From positions 558,001 through 622,000 of the forward strand of contig NZ_FNLB01000001.1 of the NCBI RefSeq assembly GCF_900104145.1: a stretch of DNA of 64,000 nucleotides, in the 5' to 3' direction. The translations under genes and the position numbers were made by a program. Source of the stretch: Pseudovibrio sp. Tun.PSC04-5.I4 (GTDB lineage: Bacteria; Pseudomonadota; Alphaproteobacteria; Rhizobiales; Stappiaceae). This document shows, piece by piece, positions 57,378 through 64,000 of the stretch. Position 1 is the stretch's first letter; every line of letters begins with the position of its first letter. The notes under the pieces are model-generated. The model worked only from the letters and a program-made list of their open reading frames with translations. It was not told where the DNA came from and did no database searches.

Positions 57378-57941
57378 ATGAACCCATCAATGTGTGCAGT
57401 TATCGTCTCCGGCAAACACATCTGGTGCTCAGCCGTGATCAAACTCATTGATAGTATTTCCGAATTCACCGGTAAGGTTGCTGCCTGGGTGTTTTTCGCC
57501 ATTGGCTTCTTCATCACTTACGAAGTCATTTCTCGTTACGTCTTCAACAGCCCAACCATTTGGGTGGATGAGGTTTCCCGTATCGGACAAGTATGGGCCG
57601 CCTATTTGGCAGGTGCCTTCGCTCTTAAACACCGTGAGATGATCGTCATTGACGTTGCCTTCCGCCGGACGGACACGACAATCCGCAAAGTCGTTGAAAC
57701 CTTTGCTATTTGTGTGATTGCACTCTTCTGCCTGACTGCCGTTTGGTACGGCTATGGCCTGTGGCTCAAGTCTACCCTGCGCGGACACACAACCGATACG
57801 TACCTCGCTTTGCCCAAATGGTTCACCCACGCCTCCGTTTGGGTTGGCTTCAGTTTGCTGGGCCTTCAAGCCATTGCCGAGGCGGTGAAAATCTGGACGG
57901 TTGGAGTGCCGGCAGATGACACCTTGCAACATGAGATTTAG
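57378..57941 (+). CDS. dctQ: TRAP transporter small permease
   Basis: A 187-residue protein with four membrane segments. The conserved ITYEVISRYVFNSPTIWVDEVSR (about residues 45-67, the arginine and WVDE core of DctQ) is present. The exact start is uncertain; a later ATG at 57390 would also fit. It is followed nine bases later by the large permease. Confidence 0.88.
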   Translation: MNPSMCAVIVSGKHIWCSAVIKLIDSISEFTGKVAAWVFFAIGFFITYEVISRYVFNSPTIWVDEVSRIGQVWAAYLAGAFALKHREMIVIDVAFRRTDTTIRKVVETFAICVIALFCLTAVWYGYGLWLKSTLRGHTTDTYLALPKWFTHASVWVGFSLLGLQAIAEAVKIWTVGVPADDTLQHEI

Positions 57942-57950
57942 GGGCTTTTG

Positions 57951-59222
57951 ATGACCGCATTTATTATTCTCGCTGCCCTGCTGCTGCTGCTTGTCTTTCG
58001 CGTGCCTGTGGCGTTTGCGCTTGGCTCACTCGGCGTCTTTCTGCTCTGGTATTTCCCGCTGCCACTGAACGCTGTGCCACAACGTCTTTACGGCTCCATG
58101 GACAGCTTTGAGTTGCTGGCCGTGCCTATGTTTTTGCTCATGTCCAATGTGTTGCTGAAGGGCGGTGTTGGCAAAGATCTGTTCGCTGCGGTGCAAAGCT
58201 GGGTTGGCCATTGGCCGGGCGGTCTTGGCGTTGCCACCATCCTGTCTTGTGGTTTGTTTTCTGCAGTGTCCGGGTCCTCAGTCGCCACAGCGGCCACCAT
58301 CGCAACTGTCGCGATCCCCGAGATGACATCTCGCGGTTATGATCGTCCGTTCGTGCTGGGTATGCTGGCAGCTGGCGGAACGCTTGGCATTCTTATTCCG
58401 CCGTCCATTCCGCTCATCCTGTATGGCATCGTGACGGAAAGCTCGATCCCTAAACTGTTCCTTGCAGGGATTGGGCCGGGCCTGTTCCTCGCCAGTGTGT
58501 TCATCGTCTACGGTATGCTTTATTCCCGCTTCAGCGGCAAATATGAGCGCATTGCCAAAGCAACATGGGCAGAACGCAAACGCGCCACCTTCATGGCTTT
58601 ACCGACAGTGCTGCTGGCTGGCTCCATCATCGGTTCCATTTATGCAGGCATTGCAACGCCTTCCGAGAGTGCTGGCATTGGCTTTGTCATGTCTTTGGTG
58701 ATCACCATCGCCATGGGCCGTATGAACTGGCAAGGTCTGAAAGAGGCCACCTACAAATCCATGAAGACCACCACAATGGTGTTCCTCATCATTGCCGGGG
58801 CCAAGGTGTTTTCCTACGCGATCACGCTGTACAGACTGCCGCAAGATGTCTCTACGATGCTGACCTCCAACATCTCAGACCCAACTATCTTCATTCTGGC
58901 GGTTGGTTTGGTATTGCTGATTGTTGGTTTCTTCCTTGAATCTCTCAGCATGTTGCTGATTATGGTGCCTGTGCTGTTCCCAGCGCTTAGTGGAATGGGT
59001 ATTGATCCGATCTGGTTCGGTATCTTTTTTGTGGTCTTGATTGAGACTGCATTGATCACGCCGCCGGTGGGGATGAACCTGTTTATTATTCAAGCAGTTG
59101 GCGGAGCAAAGCTCTCCGAGGTTGCCAAAGGCGCATGGCCGTTTGCGCTCATGATGCTGGCAACAGCAGCGCTGCTTTACTATTGGCAAGGGCTTGCCCT
59201 GTATATCCCATACAACACATAG
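57951..59222 (+). CDS. dctM: TRAP transporter large permease
   Basis: A 423-residue membrane protein with about twelve hydrophobic segments. ATG is preferred to a TTG one codon earlier because AGGGG lies upstream. GSSVATAATIATVAIPEM and AGGTLGILIPPSIPLILYG (about 110-145) are DctM signatures. Together with DctQ and DctP it imports a carboxylate with sodium. Confidence 0.93.
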   Translation: MTAFIILAALLLLLVFRVPVAFALGSLGVFLLWYFPLPLNAVPQRLYGSMDSFELLAVPMFLLMSNVLLKGGVGKDLFAAVQSWVGHWPGGLGVATILSCGLFSAVSGSSVATAATIATVAIPEMTSRGYDRPFVLGMLAAGGTLGILIPPSIPLILYGIVTESSIPKLFLAGIGPGLFLASVFIVYGMLYSRFSGKYERIAKATWAERKRATFMALPTVLLAGSIIGSIYAGIATPSESAGIGFVMSLVITIAMGRMNWQGLKEATYKSMKTTTMVFLIIAGAKVFSYAITLYRLPQDVSTMLTSNISDPTIFILAVGLVLLIVGFFLESLSMLLIMVPVLFPALSGMGIDPIWFGIFFVVLIETALITPPVGMNLFIIQAVGGAKLSEVAKGAWPFALMMLATAALLYYWQGLALYIPYNT

Positions 59223-59237
59223 ATTGAGAGCAAGACA

Positions 59238-60092
59238 ATGTCGAAAGCCCACGTGCTGAAAACTCTGTTTGAGAGCGGCAAACTCAATGTAACACCGTGC
59301 TGCTGGGATGCACTTTCCGCCAGCCTCATAGAGCAAGCCGGATTCCCGCTCGCCTTCATGAGCGGCTTTGGCGTCTCAGCTGCCCGTCTGGGCCAACCTG
59401 ATGCTGGCCTCATCTCCTACGCTGAGATGGTGGACCAAGCCCGCACCATCGCAGGTGCCACATCCATTCCAGTAATTGGCGATGGAGATACGGGCTACGG
59501 CAATGCGCTCAACGTAAAACGCACCGTCAAAGGTTACGCAAATGCGGGCGTAGCCTGCGTGATGATTGAGGATCAACTGGCACCCAAACGCTGCGGCCAC
59601 ACCAAGGGCAAACATGTGGTTGACCGTAATGAAGCGTTCATGCGCATACGGGCAGCGGTTGATGCAAAGAATGAAGGCGCTGACATCCTCATTCTGGCGC
59701 GCACAGATGCTCGGGCTGAGCACGGTCTGGACGAAGCCATTGAACGGGCAAAGATGTTCCGTGAAATTGGGGCAGACATGACTTTTGTGGAAGCACCGCG
59801 CACCTTGGACGAGATGAAGCGTATTTGTGACGAGGTGGAAGGTCCAAAGATGGCGAACATGCTGGAAGGCGGCCTAACGCCATTCCTCCAACCCGCTGAG
59901 TTGCAAGAGCTGGGCTACGCCATCTCCACCTACCCGTTTACTGGCCTGATGGCGATGATCAAAGCCCAACAAGATGCGCTCACACAGATGAAAAACGGCA
60001 TCTTCCCAAACCCTGCGATGAGCTTTGAAGACCTGCAAAAAGCCGTCGGTTTCGACAAATACTATGAAGCCGAGGAACGTTATAGGCACTAA
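59238..60092 (+). CDS. Isocitrate lyase/PEP mutase family enzyme
   Basis: A 284-residue enzyme. The catalytic cysteine is in PKRCGHTKGK (about residues 116-125), and metal-binding acidic residues are in GDGDTGYGN and IEDQ. The pattern is that of methylisocitrate/2,3-dimethylmalate lyase-like proteins and oxaloacetate decarboxylases. It starts 15 bases after the TRAP permease, so it probably acts on the imported acid, a branched or hydroxylated di- or tricarboxylate. Exact substrate unknown. Confidence 0.85.
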   Translation: MSKAHVLKTLFESGKLNVTPCCWDALSASLIEQAGFPLAFMSGFGVSAARLGQPDAGLISYAEMVDQARTIAGATSIPVIGDGDTGYGNALNVKRTVKGYANAGVACVMIEDQLAPKRCGHTKGKHVVDRNEAFMRIRAAVDAKNEGADILILARTDARAEHGLDEAIERAKMFREIGADMTFVEAPRTLDEMKRICDEVEGPKMANMLEGGLTPFLQPAELQELGYAISTYPFTGLMAMIKAQQDALTQMKNGIFPNPAMSFEDLQKAVGFDKYYEAEERYRH

Positions 60093-60151
60093 GAGCCACC
60101 ACAAATGGCAGGGGTCCACCCTCGCCATTATCATCGGATCACCAGCTGATC

Positions 60152-60931
60152 TTACCCCGGAATTCGTTCATCGGGGCGCAGGGTTAGAACCTCATAGCCA
60201 TCGCTGGTGACCAGCACTGTATGTTCCCACTGGGCGGAGAGTTTTCTGTCCAGTGTTTCCACCGTCCAGCCATCTTCTTTGGTGACGGTTAGCTCTGTTC
60301 CCGCATTTACCATGGGCTCAATGGTGAAGGTCATGCCTTCCTTCAGCAGAATGCCTGTGCCCTTTTTGCCGAAGTGCATCACCGAGGGGCCTTCGTGCAT
60401 ATCACGGCCAATGCCATGCCCGCAATAATCTTTGACGATGGAGTATCCGGCGGTCTCTGCCACCTGCTGGATCGCCGCGCCCACATCTCCCAGCCGCGCA
60501 CCGGGGCGCACCTGTTTTATGCCAGCCCACATGGCTTTGTAGGTTGTTTTTACGAGCTTTTGGGCCGCGCGGGATGCATTGGGGAGCACAAAGGTGGTGC
60601 TGGAATCGGCAATGAAGCCATCCTTTTCCAGCGTGATATCAACATTGATAATATCAGTAGAGTTCAGCTTCCGTGTCTGGTCAGGAATACCATGGCAGAC
60701 CACTTCATTAACCGAGGTATTGAGGGCGAACTTAAACCCATACTGGCCTTTACTGGCAGGACGGGATTTCAACTCACTGACGATGTACTCTTCAGCGCGG
60801 TCGTTGATTTCCAGAGTCGAAACGCCCGGTTTCACAACATCTTCAAGCATCTCAAACACCTGAGCCAGAAGCTTACCGGATTGCCGCATCAGCACGATTT
60901 CATCGGCATTTTTAAGGACAATCGCACTCAT
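60152..60931 (-). CDS. map: Type I methionine aminopeptidase, paired with a ParD-like gene
   Basis: A 259-residue metalloprotease. The two-metal site is complete: D98 (INVDIT), D109 (IADSS), H172 (HGIG), E205 (TIEPM) and E236 (QWEHT); H80 and H179 are also kept. It removes the N-terminal methionine from new proteins. Its start overlaps the stop of a ParD-like gene by four bases (ATGA), so the two are translated together. Whether it is the cell's main enzyme or an extra copy cannot be told from this window. The pairing with a ParD-like protein is seen widely and suggests a toxin-antitoxin-like or regulatory arrangement. Confidence 0.93.
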   Translation of the reverse strand: MSAIVLKNADEIVLMRQSGKLLAQVFEMLEDVVKPGVSTLEINDRAEEYIVSELKSRPASKGQYGFKFALNTSVNEVVCHGIPDQTRKLNSTDIINVDITLEKDGFIADSSTTFVLPNASRAAQKLVKTTYKAMWAGIKQVRPGARLGDVGAAIQQVAETAGYSIVKDYCGHGIGRDMHEGPSVMHFGKKGTGILLKEGMTFTIEPMVNAGTELTVTKEDGWTVETLDRKLSAQWEHTVLVTSDGYEVLTLRPDERIPG

Positions 60932-61134
60932 GTGCTGATCACCTCAGGCATCGTTACTTTGCAAGCTCTCATCTGCTCCTGCACCAACTCAGTGTAGGAG
61001 AGGGTTGGGTTGAGTTCTGCCAACATACCCATTTTGATCCAGAACTCTGCCTGCGCGTTGATCGAGCGAGACATGACGGTGCTCGCTTTTCTGATTTCCT
61101 CGTGCAGATTATCTGAGATTTTGACAATACCCAT
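60928..61134 (-). CDS. ParD-like antitoxin-family protein
   Basis: A 68-residue protein of the ParD-like family (Pfam ParD_like). A ribbon-helix-helix type start (MGIVKISDNLHEEIRKAS) is followed by MSRSINAQAEFWIKMGMLAE, the family signature. In plain ParD systems this type of protein binds DNA and neutralises ParE. Here no ParE toxin is present; the co-transcribed gene is a methionine aminopeptidase. A near-perfect palindrome begins 12 bases upstream, consistent with autoregulation. Confidence 0.85.
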   Translation of the reverse strand: MGIVKISDNLHEEIRKASTVMSRSINAQAEFWIKMGMLAELNPTLSYTELVQEQMRACKVTMPEVIST

Positions 61135-61145
61135 GACGAGCTCCT

Positions 61146-61180
61146 ATATGATTTGTATACATATCGTATACGAATCATAT
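61146..61180 (-). promoter_or_regulatory. Putative autoregulatory operator of the ParD-like/map operon
   Basis: Two 15-base arms (61146-61160 and 61166-61180; ATATGATTTGTATAC on the left) match in 14 of 15 positions around a five-base spacer. The site covers the region just upstream of the ParD-like start, where the promoter is expected. Confidence 0.7.
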
Positions 61181-61231
61181 AAATGCAAGGCCTCATCCCT
61201 CTCAGCAGAATGCAAAGGAGCCCATTGCACG

Positions 61232-62500
61232 CTAGGTATCGGGGAAAGGCATTTCTTTCAGTTTAAACTCAAAAGGGTATTGCCGGTAGTACTGCTGGTG
61301 AAGGCGCTTATGATCATTCAATTCGGTCAGTAACCGCTGCCAGTCCAGGTTTGGTTCACCACTTAGCTTGCACAACTTTGTAAAGTTCTCAAAGGCACAC
61401 TCGTGATAGGCGTTGAGGTCCGACGGCAATCTTTGCAAAACACAGGAGCCGTCGTGCGCTTCTTTCTGAATATCTGCGAGTGAGGGTAGGCTTTGTTCGC
61501 CGCTCAAAATCTGCGCACAATAAACGCTTTGCAGGTGAACATTGGCAAAGTGAACTGTAAACCGCGGCAAGCCCAGAAAAATCAGACTCGGGTCTGTTGG
61601 ATAAAACATATTGAGATACAACGGCCCCATGGTTTGGCCACTAAGCTCTATATCATCCAGTTCCCCTTCTAAAAAAGGAAAGCGGTAAATATAGCCCGTG
61701 CACAGGATGATTGTATCCACGTCATACAGAACCTCACCGTTCTGCAAAATCACTTTGTTGCCTTCAACACGCTTAGGCCGGGCATGTTGACTGATGTTGA
61801 AACCATCCCCATAGAGGCCATCGCGGACATAGCATTTATGTCCATTGGGCGGGAATGTTCCACAAATATAAACCTGCTCGGCATGAGGGCTGAGATCCAG
61901 CGAGATATCCTCGGAGGAGACGCAAGCCCCTATCAACACCACACGTTTGCCCTCGTGAATCTCTGGCAAGCGATAGGATTGTGAGTGGATTACAGGGCCA
62001 TCAAAGCTATCCAGTCCTTCAATTTCAGGAATATTGGGGTGACTGTCCTTACCGGATGCGACCATGACATGCGTAAAAATCTCGCGCTTTTCTTCTGTTT
62101 CAAGCAGCCAACCCCCAGCCACCTTACTGAGCTGTTTAACGGGGCTGTTGAAACGGATGAGCGGCACAATCCCAGCAGCTTTCGCGGTTGCACTGATGTA
62201 ATCGAGCACATCAACTCTGCCGGGGAACGGTTGTAATTCCTCAGGTAGCGGATAATCAGAGATCTGCATTGAATATTTGGGTAGGTTGGTCCAAAGCCGC
62301 GGGTACATGGCAGAAGAAACCGATTGGCTTTGCGGATCGCGGATATCAACGGGTTCATCCGACAACACCTCGTAAGCCCACTGCCCACCCAAACAATTAC
62401 GCGCTTCAAACAATGTTGGCGTCAATCCACGTCGCTTAAGCTCGATTGCAGCAGTCAATCCGGTTGGGCCAGCTCCAATAATTGCGATGTTAGGACCCAT
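61232..62500 (-). CDS. Flavin-containing monooxygenase-like oxidoreductase
   Basis: A 422-residue flavoprotein starting at MGPNIAIIG, preceded by GAGGG. The FAD motif is GAGPTGL (about 8-14), then LGGQW (about 37-41), which is common in FMO/Baeyer-Villiger-type enzymes. The second nucleotide motif reads GACVSSED rather than GxGxSG. It probably oxygenates a nitrogen or sulfur compound using NADPH, but the substrate is unknown. It is downstream of the second TRAP permease on the same strand, with a terminator between. Confidence 0.8.
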   Translation of the reverse strand: MGPNIAIIGAGPTGLTAAIELKRRGLTPTLFEARNCLGGQWAYEVLSDEPVDIRDPQSQSVSSAMYPRLWTNLPKYSMQISDYPLPEELQPFPGRVDVLDYISATAKAAGIVPLIRFNSPVKQLSKVAGGWLLETEEKREIFTHVMVASGKDSHPNIPEIEGLDSFDGPVIHSQSYRLPEIHEGKRVVLIGACVSSEDISLDLSPHAEQVYICGTFPPNGHKCYVRDGLYGDGFNISQHARPKRVEGNKVILQNGEVLYDVDTIILCTGYIYRFPFLEGELDDIELSGQTMGPLYLNMFYPTDPSLIFLGLPRFTVHFANVHLQSVYCAQILSGEQSLPSLADIQKEAHDGSCVLQRLPSDLNAYHECAFENFTKLCKLSGEPNLDWQRLLTELNDHKRLHQQYYRQYPFEFKLKEMPFPDT

Positions 62501-62603
62501 GTAACCCTCTACCTTGTTCTGGTTGTAGGTACTATGAGGGTCGCGGGTTAATTGCCTGTTCTTCTGATTGTTAGGATGTGAGAGGAGTGCGGAACACCCC
62601 CTA

Positions 62604-62632
62604 AAAAAAGGGAGAGCAAATGCCCTCCCTTC
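62604..62632 (-). terminator. Rho-independent terminator after the second TRAP permease
   Basis: On the minus strand AAGGGAG (62626-62632) pairs with CTCCCTT (62609-62615), followed by a T-run. It lies just past the permease stop and before the monooxygenase gene. Confidence 0.8.
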
Positions 62633-62654
62633 GTAAAATTCACAATGAATTTCG

Positions 62655-63971
62655 CTACATGGCCCCAACAAGCCAGAGAGAGAACCACGGAAAAGCGATC
62701 AGGAGTGCGAGGCGGACAAGGTCGGATACCCAGAACGGGAACACGCCTTTGAAGATCGTGGAGAGCTTCACATCCTGCAGCACGTTACGCAGCACAAACA
62801 CGTTGAGCCCGACGGGAGGTGAGATCAGACTGATCTCCGTCACAACCACCACAATCACCGCAAACCAGATCAGCACAGCCTCCGGGTCGTTCAAAGCTTC
62901 GACGCCAAAATCCAACTCTAAAATGAGCGGATAGAACACCGGCACAGTGAGCAAGATCATGGAAAGGCTTTCCAGCACACACCCCAGCACAATGTAGATC
63001 AGCACGATACCGAGCAGCACCATGTAAGCGTTAACGTCAAGGTTCAGCACCCATTCGGCCAGCGTATCCGGCAGGCCTGCAAAATTGACGAAGTTGGAGA
63101 ACACCTCAGCGCCGATGATGATCATGAAGATCATAGCCGTGGTGCGCGCGCTTTCCAGCATCGCGTGATACAGGCTCTCCATGGTCATGCCGCCCATAGC
63201 AAGCGCAATCAAAAAGGCAGTTCCTGCGCCAATACCCGCGGCTTCTGTTGGGGTAAAGAACCCACCATAGATGCCAGTCATGATAACGGCGAAGAGACCG
63301 AGAACCGCAAACACACCGATCTTTTCTTTTCGCGTGAACGGCTCAACACCTTCTGACTTGGGCGCGAGAGACGGGTTGATGAGCGTGGTGACATAAATGG
63401 CGCCGATGTAAAGCAAAAGCCCTAAAATGCCCGGAATAACACCAGCAATAAATAGTTTGCCAATGTCAGATTCTGTCAACAGGCCATAGATGATCATCAC
63501 CACGGATGGCGGAATGAGAATACCCAGCGTGCCACCTGCTGCAATGGACCCGGCTGCCAGACTATCGGCATAACCGTATTTGCGCATGGAAGGCATCGCC
63601 ACTTTGGACATGGTCGCAGCGGTTGCCAGAGAAGACCCACACACCGCCGAAAAACCACCACAGGCCACAACGGAGGCCATAGCAAGGCCACCGCGAGCCC
63701 CGCCAACCAAGCGGTTCGCGGCTGCATAAAGCCCGTGGCTGACGCCGGAAATGGTGAGCAGATTGCCCATCAGAATAAACAGCGGCACAACGGAGAGCGA
63801 GTAAGACAGGCTGGTATCAAATCCAACTGTGCTCACAACTGACCATGTTGCGTTCCAGCCACGCAACCACGCAAAGCCAACGGACCCGACAAGGATCATG
63901 GCGAACGCAATGGGCACGCGCAAAAAGATCAATGAGAGCAGAGCTGTAAAGCCGACTAGGGACTCAAACAT
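62655..63971 (-). CDS. dctM: TRAP transporter large permease (second system)
   Basis: A 438-residue DctM-type membrane protein. GSSLATAATMSKVAMPSM and GTLGILIPPSVVMIIYG match the family. It is the last gene of a TRAP operon whose small permease and binding protein must lie beyond the window edge, since only 29 bases remain upstream. It differs from the DctM at 58 kb, so it is a separate system. Confidence 0.92.
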   Translation of the reverse strand: MFESLVGFTALLSLIFLRVPIAFAMILVGSVGFAWLRGWNATWSVVSTVGFDTSLSYSLSVVPLFILMGNLLTISGVSHGLYAAANRLVGGARGGLAMASVVACGGFSAVCGSSLATAATMSKVAMPSMRKYGYADSLAAGSIAAGGTLGILIPPSVVMIIYGLLTESDIGKLFIAGVIPGILGLLLYIGAIYVTTLINPSLAPKSEGVEPFTRKEKIGVFAVLGLFAVIMTGIYGGFFTPTEAAGIGAGTAFLIALAMGGMTMESLYHAMLESARTTAMIFMIIIGAEVFSNFVNFAGLPDTLAEWVLNLDVNAYMVLLGIVLIYIVLGCVLESLSMILLTVPVFYPLILELDFGVEALNDPEAVLIWFAVIVVVVTEISLISPPVGLNVFVLRNVLQDVKLSTIFKGVFPFWVSDLVRLALLIAFPWFSLWLVGAM

Positions 63972-64000
63972 GACTTTAAAAACCTCTGCGGAATGCTTTT

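Overview
The window looks like a chromosomal segment of a marine, host- or surface-associated alphaproteobacterium. GC is moderate, there are many ABC and TRAP uptake systems, a kps-type capsule exporter is present, and isolated accessory genes are mixed with decayed insertion sequences. The gene set recalls Pseudovibrio/Stappiaceae; that is an impression from gene content, not a database result. I see no rRNA or tRNA gene, no CRISPR array and no intact insertion sequence.

Layout. 1-2.1 kb: a GMC flavoprotein dehydrogenase and its small subunit. 2.3-2.6 kb: an IS6-family remnant. 2.9-7 kb: a Tat-type flavin amine oxidase, a divergent ADP-ribosylglycohydrolase-like protein and a cytochrome P450 with an altered I-helix. 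7.2-8.7 kb: a small membrane protein and an EamA exporter. 8.7-14.9 kb: a capsule export operon in the order KpsE, KpsM, KpsT, two KpsS-like proteins and a formyltransferase. 15.3-15.7 kb: an IS5 remnant. 15.8-24.1 kb: a LacI-controlled sugar locus with a divergent repressor, twin operators, a sugar ABC importer, a remnant of a beta-mannosidase gene and a GH3 glycosidase. 24.1-28 kb: an AGCS symporter and about 2 kb of IS debris. 28-29.5 kb: an NCS1 permease.

29.8-31.1 kb: an ECF41-type sigma factor with its partner carboxymuconolactone decarboxylase gene, which is broken. 31.1-36.8 kb: a lipoprotein, a YjjI/YjjW glycyl-radical enzyme pair, an AraC regulator divergent from a Tat-exported isochorismatase-like hydrolase, and a small protein resembling the N-terminal part of phosphorothioation-associated methyltransferases. 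36.9-41.2 kb: a YnjBCD-like ABC importer. 41.5-44 kb: a sulfotransferase-like protein, an LprI-like protein and an SDR. 44.6-50.3 kb: a Na/phosphate cotransporter homologue, a quinol-dependent nitric oxide reductase and a MATE exporter. 50.4-56.1 kb: decayed DNA, chiefly a large autotransporter pseudogene, ending in another IS6 remnant. 56.2-60.1 kb: a TRAP transporter operon ending in an isocitrate-lyase/PEP-mutase family enzyme. 60.1-61.2 kb: a methionine aminopeptidase overlapping a ParD-like gene behind a near-perfect palindrome. 61.2-64 kb: a flavin monooxygenase and a second TRAP large permease whose operon continues past the window edge.

The strongest candidates for something unusual are the ParD-like/methionine aminopeptidase pair with its own operator, the ECF41 unit whose target gene is broken, the internal-deletion scar of a beta-mannosidase kept in frame within the sugar operon, and the stand-alone phosphorothioation-type domain. 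Much of the rest is ordinary accessory metabolism and transport.
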